From positions 2,976,001-3,040,000 of the forward strand of contig CADCSX010000023.1 of assembly GCA_902805475.1 (NCBI GenBank): a DNA stretch of 64,000 bases, written 5' to 3'. The stretch is from Entonaema liquescens (taxonomy: Eukaryota > Ascomycota > Sordariomycetes > Xylariales > Xylariaceae). Below, piece by piece: positions 1 through 12,534 of this stretch (positions are counted from its first letter, which is position 1; every line of letters starts with the position of its first letter). The notes below the pieces were generated by a model. That model searched no databases. It saw nothing but the letters and a program-made list of their open reading frames with translations, and was not told where the DNA came from. The position numbers were made by a program, and so were the translations under genes.

Positions 1-3000
1 TAGACGGGTTACGAAGTACGAGGTACAACAACATACGGATTGTAAAATTAAATGAACTTTATACTGTGCTCGAAGCATAAATTGGTCTATTCGTCGGGAC
101 GCTTAGGCCATCCTCAAAGCCCCTAAAACGACCATTTTGTACAGTGCAGCGCAAACTAACAATTTACAGTATATTAGCATTACTTACTAGTGCACTACAC
201 ACATAAAGTAGCCCTAAAGCCTAAAGTAGCAGGCCTACAAGCATAAAAATGTGCCTCTGGTGCACGGGGCAACAGGATCGGCTCCCTCGACAACAATCAT
301 CGTCATCATCAACATCAAGTCTGGACAGAGCCCCAAACATACATGTCGATATATTCTGTTTTGAACTATCTAAACTAGCAAGTTTATACATATATATATA
401 TATATATATATATATTAGTAAACTAACTAATATTACATAACCAACGTCGCTTTCTATATGGCCAGACTAACTCGCCGCCAGGTCCGAGACAGCTACCTGC
501 CTCACTTATACACAGTATCACCTGCATTGCTCCCCTAGCCCACCTAAGCTATGTCGCCCCATACACATTTTACCTAATTCAGGTATTATCAGACTGATTT
601 ATTACAAGCTATCTCGCGTATTACTCGAGCGGTTCCTCTGCACTGGGCCTTATCACGGGACAAGGCTACCGGAGTGGGATACATATTAAAAGCCTCGTGA
701 GCATTTGCAACACACCCTCTTCTTGGTTAATAGCTCCGCTTTTCAACATAATATCAAGTGACCTTTTCATATTATTCTCCAATACTTGTAAAAAAAAAAA
801 AAAAAAAAACCTGAAGAACACATATAAATGCTGCCGTCCTCCATATTAAACCACGGCAGTCTGGTTGTATTTGCATATTTTGCAGGGGACGACAGTGGGG
901 TTCTACTCCGAGTAGTTGAAGCTTTACGGCCGCCATACACGTTTGGTAGGATTAGGGAAAGACGTGAGACGTGAAACATGCATGCATGGCGTCGAGATCA
1001 TACAGATCCCCAAAACGGCGGCTGCAGAAGGACAATAGAAGAAACCAATAAACCCTCTGTTTTCCCCCAGGGGCACCGAGATTCACGAACGAATATTTTT
1101 ACACACGGCCCAACTGCAAACCTTTTTTCTACTTAAATTCTTCCAACGTTTTCAAAGTCGGGATCAAGTACTATTTACCATTTAGGTACCTCTCGCTCCA
1201 TTTCCTAATATCTTGGTTGGAGTCCGAACATCTCCCAGGTATCCTCGAAGAACACTCTAAATCCCTATAAGAATAATTCCAGAACATCAACCGAATCAGA
1301 TTAACGTCACAGCCCAAGTTTTGACACATAAACCCCGGCAGATGTTGAATCTCTACTCCCTTGTGACACTGTATCTGGTGATGGAATGTGCCTGATGCAA
1401 CCTATTTCATGTAGATCACGAGCACTGCATTACAGGGTCGCTGATCAGAGGTACATAGAGTCCAGTACCCAACCTACCAACGCCGCGAGGCGCAACATGC
1501 AGCGGATGTCACCATTCTGTGAGTCTTTTTTAATATGCAATCCCACCATAATAGCTTCTCCCCGCGTATTTACGAGATGGGCCATCATTTCGGTCCAATC
1601 TTATGCGGGCAACAATGCCCAACTTCGCCTATCGAGCCGCATGCCATCCAATCCATTCATCTATTCATCTATTCATCCTGTTTGCTCAAATACACGATGC
1701 TTTATTCTTCTTCGTTATGTACAACGTACAATACCCAGATATGTAAGAGCGAGCGACTGTCTCCATCGTCCTGTTTCCATGGTATTGGCAACCTTCGATA
1801 TCCACGGTAGGTATTCCTCGGCCTGTCAACTCTCCAGCCTACCGGCTCGTCTGTGCGCTCACGTACCCAGTTTCCAGGGTTCGTTCTGAGATCAGATCGC
1901 AAATTGGTCTTAACATCCCCGGTCAAACCCCTAGGGATTCGAAATGATCGTTCACCATGACTAGCAAATCAGAAGCGGTTCTACGTCTGCTTCGAGAAAA
2001 TCGAGGCAACCCTCAATGGAACCTAGAATCTTGGCATATTCTGGAACTCATCTCCATCCATTACTACCAACCTCAATTACGTAGGTTTTCTCCTTTACCA
2101 GGTCTACATCATTTCTTTTCTTACCCATCACTACCTCCTTACTCCTTGGTTTCCTAATCCAACGTCACATCAATGACGTTCTAAATCTATGACAGTTGTT
2201 GGTAAGTTAATTACGGCACGTCTTCCTCTGATACGATTTCCCGGTTACTACGACTACAGACAGGCAAGGTTAGCCAAAAGACTACCCATGCCGAGCTCCA
2301 ACAGATCAATCAACTGCTCCGCCCCAAGTCCGTTTGTCTTGCGGAAGATTAACTAGTGGAGGCCGGTCCAAACTGAAGAGAAAAGAATTATCCCAAGAAC
2401 AGCAGAGAACGATTTGCCACGCCAATCCAAGACTTGAGTAACATTGGTTCCCATCGAGCTGGATGCAGCTGTAAGATGTCTCTGCAGAAACGGTAATTAT
2501 TAGCTAGCCTTCTTCGCCATCAACATACGACGACCATGTTTCGTCTCTGTATGGATAATTGGCGAGTTGAACATCGTGCCGAAGCGCCGCCCCTGAATGT
2601 ATTAATAAGTGGAACAACTTGAGAATCGACACCCAGGATGTTTAGCTTATCAAGAGTATGTAATTGAAGTTCTGCTACGCCCTGCTTGCCAATGTTGTAA
2701 TACAATAGTACCAGCAAGTATTACGCCTGGTCAAGATGCCATCAAATTTGATAGTCCCATTTCCTGGTCTCAGTGGGGGGAGACACTAAGCTTTTTGTCT
2801 CGGGAGCTGACAGCACGAAAGTAGCGTCGAGCCAGTCATCCAATCGGTAAGTTCCCATGTTCTGTCTACTTTTCTCTTGTCTCTGAGGAATTACCAATGT
2901 AAGGCGCCGGAGATCGCTGCATAAACTCACATCAACGTTCAAAATGACATCGCCACGGCAGAAGGAAATTCTATCTCACCAGGTTCTATACATAGACTAG

Positions 3001-4888
3001 TTACTACAAAGGATTTTCTTCTCGGGCCGAAGTTTCCCGTAGAAGCAAGACATGGTAATGATTTCTTCAGAAATTTCTTTGCCAAGGCAATAAATCGATT
3101 CTTACTCATATCTTAGACGATCGGCTGCGTTCCAAGTTAGCGAATACTCCAACAAGGTGAGACCCCTTTTCATAGGCTACTACATATAGTACAATACTAA
3201 CATACCTACCTAGATTAGGTACGCATTCGAAATCAAATCTCGCGTAAAACAGGTTTCCTCCATTAAGACGAACTGAGCATGCCAACATTCTATGTCACTA
3301 TCTATTTCATAACCATCCTTTACATAATAATATAGAGTCTTTAATTACCACAATACTTCGTACGAATACTACCCAACAGTTACAAAGATTTACTATGCCT
3401 CATTAACCATTTTACCTAATTCACTCTTCTAAGATATTATTAAGCAGCATATAGATAGGCAGGCAAGGGCAACGAGCCTACCAGTAAATGCAAGTAGTTA
3501 TGGTGTAGCCAGGGATTAGTCTGTCTTACCATTTACCAAGTCTTCCGTAACTGTAGGTTTGACTAGCTAGAATTACACCTATGGACAGCGGAGAGTTACC
3601 GGAGCTGTCTTTTGGGGAGTGGCTAGATGTGCTGTATTTGACATAACCCATCATGTTATCGCAGTTATAAAACATTACCTAACACGAAGAACTCGACTGA
3701 AGTCCGAAGTATAAATATGTATTAAGAAAACATAATGGAGACTTAATAGAATACAAATGTAACTATAATCCACCAAAATTTAGGTTGCGTGTTTTCGAAA
3801 AATACCGGTAATACCTTTTAAATTATTCAACATGCAGTATCATCCGTACTCTCAACATTACCTCCCTGTCGGTATAATATATCATGATTGTTTACCTTGG
3901 TTGTGTCTAGCCTTAGGACGTTAAGGCGTTTCTGAGTATAAACACTGGGAACACACCCGATTTGCTCAGTTCCCCAGCACAGCCCACTGCTACATACACC
4001 TTGCGAGTCATACTTTCTCCATTCTAGTAACATGCCTAGGCACACCTAATGAAAATCTATTTTGCAAATATTAAGGAGAAATTTCTGGTCGTCTAAGAAT
4101 AAACGAGTAAACTATCAGGAATACACTAACTAATAAGGATCATCATGTACATAGATGGAATTAATTCAGACTCAAGCAAAACATCAAGCTCCAAGCTGGA
4201 CTCCAGCAAACAACATTTGATCAATTACAAGACGCGGCAGCTCTAAGGGAAAAAAGATAAAACACAGCCCAGCTAAATATTCTAGTGAAAAGATAAGACC
4301 TCCATACACCCCTGCTAACTTTGTCCAATATAATATCTCTAGCTGTCCTACCTGATGGTCGAGTGGTGGATTCTCTCCGCACATGGAGAGACCCGGCAGG
4401 ATCTGAATAGGCATCTTGCATCTATAGCTGGTAGCACATTCTGTATTCGCCCCAAGCATGATGCCTAATGGCATACGATTAGCGATAATTGTACGACTTC
4501 GAGTCGCCGTTCAAATACATAATATTATTGCTTCTTATCAAATCCCAGATCATATAACCAAGCACATTCGTGTGAGCTAGTCAGGATAAATCCTATTGGT
4601 CAATTGAACAACTACTATTATAGCAACGCCTAAACTAATGAGATAGCATAACCCTATGCAAATCCAAAGTCTTTCTTTACGATATCGAGTAGCTTGGTCC
4701 TAGAATCGCGAGCATGGTTGCTAAGCTAATATTGTTCTCCAAAGGAATGACAAGACCAATCAATCATCCGACACCAAGAGCTTAAATTTCCTTCCCCCTA
4801 CGAAAACCAGACAAACTTTTCTAACCTTCCAGCTTTACATAATCTATGGGTAGGTATAGACTTCCATAGTGATTAAATGTTTGCCCTG
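1..4888. other. Gene-poor stop-rich region, no supported gene
   Basis: This stretch has stops in all frames. The few open segments (for example 1386-1889 and 1957-2157) lack domain-like composition, codon bias or splice partners. It contains an (AT)n microsatellite near 390-415, a 20-base A run at 790-809 and scattered TAGGTACC-like motifs (1193-1201). It could be an old, mutated transposon or RIP-degraded DNA, but I see no terminal repeats or recognisable transposase. Confidence 0.6.
390..415. repeat. (AT)n microsatellite
   Basis: An uninterrupted alternating AT tract of about 13 units lies in non-coding DNA. Confidence 0.9.
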
Positions 4889-5584
4889 TTAAACACCACA
4901 GTTTTCTTCATCCTCTTGCCTGCCACGTTTCACGATAGTCCTAACCGCTACGTTCTCGCACCCAGGGTTCTCCCACTGCTCTCCCGAATAGCTCACCATG
5001 AAATAGAGCCTGTACCAACGATCCTTTCCCTCGGTGCCCTCCGGACACACCGAGAAGCCCATTATTTCGGCAACGAAGTCATGATTGAGCCTCTGGGTAT
5101 CGGCCCCCGCATTCTGCACTTGGATGAGACCCCATTTGGTATCCACAGCCTTGGGTAGAGCACCGACACTAGAAGATCCCGTTATGTTCGCAAACAGGAA
5201 GTCGAACTTGCTGATTCGGTGCGGCGTGAATGAACTTAGGTTGAGGAACCCAGTTGGTCCTAGGTCGTGTAGCTTGTTGTCCTTGTCCCGCCCCACGGTA
5301 TAGAGTGAACCGTTCCGCAGGCCGGTCGCGAGCACGGGGGACGAGTCGTCTACAACCACTAGGCCGCCAGATGGTAACCCGGCCTGTGGGCGCAGCTTGA
5401 CTTGCTTATCGTTAAGGCTCGAACCTTTCTTGTCGGAAAAGATAGTCCAGGTAAGGTAGCTAGTGTCGTCGGCAGTGCCAGCGGTATCCAACGCTGGGGG
5501 AGGAGGCCGACATAACGCACTGACAGGCAGGGCCCTGCAGGAAAGAACTAGAGCTACCACAGCAGCAAAAGTGTTCGACAACAT
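4889..5584 (-). CDS. Small secreted protein, unknown function
   Basis: This is an intronless frame of 231 residues, starting at the ATG at 5584. An in-frame ATG 11 codons upstream exists, but the downstream start places a clean hydrophobic signal peptide (LSNTFAAVVALVLSCRALP) at the N-terminus. The mature part has no membrane segment, several N-glycosylation sites (NGS, NLS, NIT) and four cysteines (CRPP, CPEG, GCEN, ENCG), three of them in the C-terminal quarter. I do not recognise a family. Secretion is inferred from the signal peptide; an effector-like or cell-surface role is possible but unproven. It stands alone in a gene-poor region, about 2.7 kb from H2A.Z, which is where lineage-specific secreted proteins often sit. 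Confidence 0.7.
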   Translation of the reverse strand: MLSNTFAAVVALVLSCRALPVSALCRPPPPALDTAGTADDTSYLTWTIFSDKKGSSLNDKQVKLRPQAGLPSGGLVVVDDSSPVLATGLRNGSLYTVGRDKDNKLHDLGPTGFLNLSSFTPHRISKFDFLFANITGSSSVGALPKAVDTKWGLIQVQNAGADTQRLNHDFVAEIMGFSVCPEGTEGKDRWYRLYFMVSYSGEQWENPGCENVAVRTIVKRGRQEDEENCGV

Positions 5585-8286
5585 TATGCAGATGGGCGTA
5601 TGAAGATTTAACGACAAGTCTTGATGGTGAATAGTTCTGAGAGATTTGCTAGTATCAGACGCACGACTGGCTCATTGTAAGCATATTATATTCAAGCTAG
5701 AGAGGCTTTTATATCGTGATAAGATTCCGGTTGTATCTACCGTCTTACTATTTCTATCGTGAGGACTGAATCGTGCCCATTCATTCGTACTTAGACTGGC
5801 TCCTTCCGTCGAACCATGATGACGACAATATGATCAGCCTTGCTACTCAGACTGAAGTGGCAGTTACTAGCCGGGCTACACATTAGGTGAGTTTTGTACG
5901 GCTTTAGGGCAAACTTGAAAATATATCATCGGATCTGGCTTTGTGTGGATCGGTTCACCCGCCTTGCTTAAATATTGGTGAGCGGGTCTCAGTCAACATA
6001 CTGGGAAGGAAAATGCTACTTGGGCGGCTGAATGTTTTGTTCGTAGGGGCAAAGATGCATACAAGATTGGGGATCATGAGATTCAAGAGATATCTCATGA
6101 CACTTTCAGGTTACACTTAGCACTACCCTGTCGATACGCGTGTTTGCGACTTATATCTAAGCTGAATTAAAGTATGTAAAGTGTTGTTCTGTGTTTCTTC
6201 CTCTTAAGCACGAGTTCTGGTTGCTCAAAAGTAACTAGGCTTGCATTGAAAGTTGTTGTTTGGTAATAGGTTAAGGCTTGGAGCTGGCCGCGGGTATTAC
6301 GTTGAACATCATAAGGACATTTGAATCCACACGCCACAAGGTGTCCTTAAAGGGCAGAGAACATATTTGTTGTATCGCAAGGGACTCTGACCTAAATACC
6401 ATACATAGTACGTGGTTACCTAGCTGTACATACTGAAAGTATCCTTTATCCTGAATATTTACCCTGGAAAACTGACGTCGAAGACGCGCTACCAGCTCAG
6501 CTGGTATTGCCCGAATGTTAGTTATAAACTAAGACTTGCCACCCAGCTACGGTAATACTTCCTCGGGGACAGCAAGCATGTATTATCATTTAGAAACGAG
6601 TCATTCCAAAAATATTGGCTCTTGGGAATACGGGTTCATGTCTTTCATACTTAAAGTTTGTTAATTATATGAAAGACTAATAATATTTTCCTTTATTACC
6701 GTAAACTCAGATTGATATGTGTATTATAACGATGTTTGAAAATCTCCATGGAAAACTGGTCGCTTAACTTGGTTCAGTTTTAAGCACAATGAGTTGTAGC
6801 TGAATATGCTAGCAATTGCTTAGGTACACTTAGAGTCATTCAAGTGAGAGCAGATCCTAACTCAAACCCTGGTGTTGAAATACTTTTCCACGCCTCTTTA
6901 TTCGTTAATTTGTGACGTCTGTAATCGATTTCTTTTCTAACGTATAAATAACTTTGTGATGTTCAGGTGTTGTCTAGACTTCAGATTAACCTGGCATAGA
7001 GGCATTAACCTAGAGAATCGAAACTCTTTAAGTATGAAGTATAATGCTCTATCTTTCTCGTTTATCGACTTTAGACTTTTTAATGTACTATATTAAAGTT
7101 GATATTTAATTACTGGTACTTCTTTTGATGCGACTAGGATATAAGTCGACTTCGTACGGCCGCACTTTTACCTAGGTGTGTTACACAGGTACTTAAGTTA
7201 CCTACTTAGGTAAGTACTTGAATACTTAGAGCTTTCGGGCTAGGACCATGTGGCTGTGGAGAAATGCAAGCCACACTACTTTCGGCTGATGGGCTCCACC
7301 CAGATTGACGTAGAATGAATCTGGGCATCCGACCTTTACGTCCACAGCTAATCCGCATTCCAATATCAAAGTCTACCTTCTATTTATGCGCGACTCTTTT
7401 TGCGCTGCACTTTCTCGCTTGCTTTGAGCTATCTTGAAGTTGGACTCTTAGTCGCTCGCTTTGGTCCAAAGTATCAAATGACATTAGCGCAACTTCAAAT
7501 GCAGCATGTATGCTACCGTTATTCTTCGTCAAACTTCATGCCGCCATCCCCTTGACTACCTACCTAGATATCTACCTTGCTGGTCTACGGCAAAGTGATG
7601 CTTCGCCATTTACACCTCTCAGCTCCTATGAGTTTATATCCGTTTAAATGATGTGAGTATATCAATACAATTTATTTCTACTAATTTCTTTTGTCTTTCT
7701 GTCTGTACCTATTTGTTGTAGTGCTCCTCTGATATCTTCGGTATTCGTGCAGACAACTCTCCTCTGGACAAGCGGCTGATGACGATAGCCGGAGATCTAC
7801 CGTCAGTGACATTGTAACTGAATAAGGCTTAGTGTCGCGGGAAAGCTGGGCACTATGGAGGTGGGGTCGTTTTCCACCTTTCGGGGCTTCTGGGAGCAAG
7901 ATTTGACGCCTGCCTCAGTGCCAAAAACGCAGCCTGACCAACTGCAATAGAGCAGAGTCAAACCAAATAGGCAAGCAGCAGCCAGCTTACAGGTAACTCA
8001 CAGCTTTCCTTTCCCGCCCCAGCCCGCCTACAATATAGCCCGCCCCTTCCAACTACACCGCGCCGCCTCTCGATTTTCCAGCGCCTCCGACCCAAATACC
8101 TACTACAACAATTTAAAAAAAAAACACAAACAACGAAAACAATTTTCACCAACAAACAAACTCGACGCGAAATTTCAACCATCCACTCTAAAAAACCGAC
8201 GCCATCTTTTATTCGTTTCGCCGAACCCCGTTCGATTTTATTACCATTAATAAAATATCGATTTCGCGCATATCAATATAAAAACA
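5585..8286. other. Non-coding interval upstream of H2A.Z
   Basis: No supported gene is seen. The stretch is AT-rich, with repeated short TACCTA/TAGGTA motifs near 7160-7220. The last 150 bases look like the H2A.Z promoter and leader: an ACGCGAAA box at 8165-8172, an A run near 8115 and a TATA-like AATATAAAA just before the start codon. Confidence 0.55.
8165..8172 (+). promoter_or_regulatory. ACGCGAAA box (SCB/MCB-like) upstream of H2A.Z
   Basis: ACGCGAAA lies about 115 bases before the H2A.Z start codon. It matches the CRCGAAA form bound by Swi4/Swi6-type G1/S factors in yeasts. A single copy of an 8-mer is weak evidence, so regulation by such a factor is inferred only. Confidence 0.3.
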
Positions 8287-9287
8287 ATGGCTGGTGGAAA
8301 AGGAAAATCGGCTGGCGGCAAGAGTTCGGGTGGGAAGACTTCGGCTGCTGAAGCTCCCAAGAAGCAACAAAGCCATTCCGCTCGTGCTGGACTACAGGTA
8401 AGATGTTATTTTATCGTATACCATTGATGCATCGCCATTATTTCTACCGGTACGGCCCGTTGAGATGTTCATATCTCCGCAACATCGAGCTCCCCATCAA
8501 TATCGCCCGCGTGCCCCTCGATTCGTAGAATGACGCGCAACTCTTTCTACACGACACGTACTGTCCAACCACCACCTAGGACTGTATCACAACGATGAGG
8601 TTTAATTTCGACTACGGATCCAACTGGCGCAGACGTAATTGGGCTCATCCCATCTTCGTTTTCGTATCATCACCTATATATGTCAGATGCATCAAAAATG
8701 TTCACGGATATGCGATGCAATGCGATTTAAATGTCTTCCTCTTCTTTAAGACCTGATGCACCATTGCTTTAGCTTGGGTCCTACCTGCAACCGCGCCGTT
8801 TTTTCTAGCAGAGATCTATTACTCTTATGGACAAGTTTTACTAACAAAACTTTATAGTTTCCCTGCGGTCGTGTCAAGCGTTTCTTGAAGCAGAATACGC
8901 AAAACAAGATGCGCGTTGGTGCCAAGGCTGCTGTCTACGTTACAGCCGTTCTCGAGTATTTGACTGCCGAAGTTCTCGAGCTTGCAGGCGTGAGTCACCA
9001 CCCTCTTTGTTCTCTGTGCCACTATCCATACTTGCATATACTAGTTCCTGGTTTCACAGGCTACTATATAGGACGGAAGCTAACTGTTATATCTATAGAA
9101 TGCGGCCAAGGACTTGAAGGTCAAGCGTATTACCCCTCGCCATCTCCAGCTTGCCATCCGCGGTGACGAAGAACTGGACACTCTGATTCGCGCAACTATC
9201 GCTTTTGGTGGTGTTCTACCCCACATCAACCGTGCTCTGCTGCTCAAGGTCGAGCAGAAGAAGAAGAACAAGGCGATCGAAGCATAA
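8287..9287 (+). CDS. htz1: Histone variant H2A.Z
   Basis: Three exons (8287-8397, 8858-8989, 9099-9287) encode 143 residues. The variant replaces H2A in nucleosomes flanking promoters and is deposited by the SWR1 complex. The N-tail is Gly/Lys-rich (MAGGKGKSAGGKSSGGK). The histone fold follows, with SARAGLQ, then [20 protein letters not shown] across the second junction, then the H2A.Z-specific GDEELDTLIRATIA (acidic-patch region) and HINRALLLKVEQKK. The variant GDEEL/LIRATIA signature and lack of an SQ[EL] tail separate it from canonical H2A and H2A.X. The first intron, 460 bases, is far longer than others here and has GTAAGA, CTAAC and TAG signals; the second is 109 bases. It sits isolated between gene-poor tracts. 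Confidence 0.97.
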
Positions 9288-10378
9288 GTTGTCCGCGATC
9301 TTTATGGCTTGGAGTTACCAATGTATACGCTCTTTCGTTTCTGGGTGTTTGTGTTATGTGGAACGAGGTTCTCTGCCTCTGGAGACAGGAAGTGCGGCCT
9401 CGCTACCTCAAGGCAGTTGATTAGGATGGCATAATTACGGAATTATGACTGCGCTGAGTTTTTTCGGCTCTGGGTTGGCTGCTTGTTATGACATCTCATA
9501 GGAGATCTGAAGCGGGTCAGAAGCGCACATCGGGTGATGCTGGCAAGGCGCGTAGCTGGACAGGCTAGCTTTGACAATTCATTCGTAAGGATGGGTTGAG
9601 ATACCGACTACCGTGCTAATATTCTGAGGTCTTGCCAGAGGCAGCAAATAATACTACATTGCTTCGATTTGTACAGGATTCTCAGTAGCTTGATATAGAA
9701 AGTGAAGTTGTATTCTTATAGCGAACCTCTGACACTGCGAAGCTGAACATATGTGTAAGTCTACATTTCGTACTCACCTATATTGTTGCCTCATGTGCTG
9801 TTTAGAAATTACTTTGCCATACTGACCAATTTAGAATTGTATACAAATACCAGAACGCATTCATCACGGATCTCGTAAATAGGTAGGGTCTCCATGTCTT
9901 CAGAAAATACATGCAAAGACTTCACGGAACGAGTAGCAATATAAGGAATGACTATCGTTATAACTATACGTAGGTTGTCTCTTTACAACTATTATACTTG
10001 TGTTACCCTAGGTCATAAAAACGAATCAATAAACCAGGCACTAAAACTTGCCTCCGTCATCTATAGGACATGAGTAATCATAGTCTTCAGGTCGGCAGCT
10101 ATGCTTTGAAGTGATACTATTCTGCTAGCAATTGGCGCTCATAATCTTATTCTCGGTTAAAGCCAATACTTCAAGACAATTATGCCAACACATCATCAAC
10201 ACGTATAATAGATATGACAATAGTCAACGCTAACCGCCGCGAAGGATCTTGATCTAGTTGTCGAATTAGTTTATCCCGATCAGCTATATGCTACCTTTAA
10301 GAATATTTCTTTAAATGGGACACCCTATATTTTAACACCCGTGGCTTATGCAATACTGACTAGGTAGGTAGTTACCTT

Positions 10379-10411
<33 letters not shown>
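10379..10411. repeat. (ATG)11 microsatellite
   Basis: Eleven uninterrupted ATG/GAT units occur outside any coding frame. Confidence 0.9.
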
Positions 10412-10412
<1 letters not shown>

Positions 10413-12511
10413 GAACATTTATGTCTATTGGGCATGTGGACTTATCTATGATACTGTGACTATCTTAGGTATTTTCACAACGTGGTTCCTGAAGCGCTCT
10501 GTTGCGCGAAAGACGAACGGAGCACCGTGGCGTAGCCAGTGTATCGCTTGACAAAGTCGCTTGACAAAGGAAAAAGTAGCTACCTTATCAGAATGGCGTT
10601 AAGATAAGTGACTAACAGAGATTCTTTCATAAATACTCTCATTAAAAGGTGTTAAAGTAGAAATTCAGAAAATTCGTCTTGGCGTAGAGCAAATTATAAT
10701 ATAGATTATCCTGATATGATGTTAGGGAGATAATATGTGATTTAGTAAAGTTGGGCGGATGAGAAAATCAGTTGTTGGGTTAGTGAAATGGCACTTTTTA
10801 TTTGACGCTATTCTACAAGTCATGTCTCATAGCATTAGCTTGTCTTGTCCATATTCGTTTGCCTATATTATTGTAAGGTGCCATTCGGAATTGAGAAAGT
10901 AACTTGATTAAAGCATGGTAAATTTTGTAATTCCTCTAGGTTTGTATCATAAACGGCTGGAAATTATTTGTCTCAGACGGCTGGGTAGCATAGAAAGTTA
11001 TGAATGACCTTAAGCTAAAGCAGGAGAAGAGGGTAATGAAACAAGATATCATCTCGTGGATATTAATCATCTTTATATGTAAGGATGAAATAAAAACTTT
11101 TAAGACAACTCATCTATCAAAGAAAAGACCACGGGTCTAACCGAGAATAGAAGCTAGTGGTGGTCTAGGGATAGAATCTTATATACCGCTGACAATGTGA
11201 CTTCGAGGTTGTATCATAGTCGCTCGGAATGTCGTAGTGGTCTTCGCTCGGCGATATTTGAGCTAGACGGGCAAGACGGGTTCAAAATGGTTCTCTTATC
11301 ATAGATCAGGGGGAGCTGTCGGGACATTCGGTGCGGCGTAGTAGGTAGTTAAAGTACTTTGACCATAGATGATCTCTACCTTGTACCCTGTCTCGAAATA
11401 TTTTAACTTTCTTCGGCCAGTTTTCCATACTCCCCACAGTCCCGGGAAATTCCATGTTGACCGCTGCTTAGGGGGGTCTATGCACACCTAGCTAGCTATG
11501 TAGATTTTCGTAGTCACGAGGACTCCTTTCCAGGATCCTGCATCGCTCTGTCCGTACTAGGGTATTTTTAGCATTGCTATGTCGAAACACTAGGTTAGGT
11601 TAGTAGTTACTGACGATAATTGTGATAGATGGATAGGTTTAAGACCACGTATGACTTCTTCGCTCTCTTCATCATCTTTCTTCAAAAGGTGGCGTCGTAT
11701 GGCTCCAACTATCGTATGATAACTCGTTTGGCAATCATATGTGTCGACTCACACGATCTTTCGCGGCATTTGAATAAGACAATATCAATGAGAGTCTCTT
11801 TGTAATCGTCAGGGTTCGTAACGCCGACGGAGCTAGTAAATATATGAAAACCTAAGAAATAAATAGATATATGTCTAGATAATATACGCGTATCGAAAAC
11901 TTAACTGCCTTATGACTGATGATCACATATTACGGAAAGAAACTTGGCTATCGTCATAGAGAGTGTTGAAGGATAAAATTAAGTGTGTTAAACATGATGA
12001 ATTATTAAGAGGCGTGCAAAAGATTCTCAAAAAATAATACCAATAAGATATCCTTGCGGCTTGACTGAAGTTAGATATCCACCAGGTCATCCTTTTAGAG
12101 CTTAGAGGCTCTTACTAGGTTAGTGTACATAGAATTATGTCCACGTATTATATGGGGTTGGCTGGTTGGGAACGGCTGCATCCGATCGGCACTGAAACTT
12201 GAACTCCTGCTTCTAGAAGGAATTGTGAGATTTTAGTTGATCCATTACCACGGTTAAATTCAACGACTGTCCGCATGTTTGGAAACCAATGAAAGACGAC
12301 CATGCGCGGTGACTGATGTTGGGGCGAATATCTAATTTCCCGGTGCTGAAGAATTATAAGCTTTTTTGTTATAGACCTCCGATTCTATAAGTCTTTGATG
12401 CATCTTGGGAAACAAAGAAAAAAAGAGTTAGGAAACCAAGCCACGTGGCAGACCTTTGATAAGAGCCTAATGCCTTGGGCATTACTCTACTGCTTCTACA
12501 TTACTATTTCC

Positions 12512-12534
12512 TTTTTTTTTTTTTTTTTTTTTTT
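12512..12534. repeat. 23-base poly-T tract
   Basis: A homopolymer T run lies in non-coding DNA; no associated retroelement sequence was recognised. Confidence 0.9.

Noticed and set aside
1386..1889. A 167-codon open segment in the left gene-poor tract
   Set aside because: Its composition is unlike a protein, it has no partner exons and overlaps other open segments; most likely chance.
1957..2157. A short frame starting MTSKSEAVLRLL that looks slightly protein-like
   Set aside because: A donor-like GTAGGT follows, but no downstream exon in frame gives a coherent protein.
12512..12534. Poly-T and poly-A runs as tails of retroposons
   Set aside because: No reverse-transcriptase remnant or target-site duplication was found next to any of these runs.
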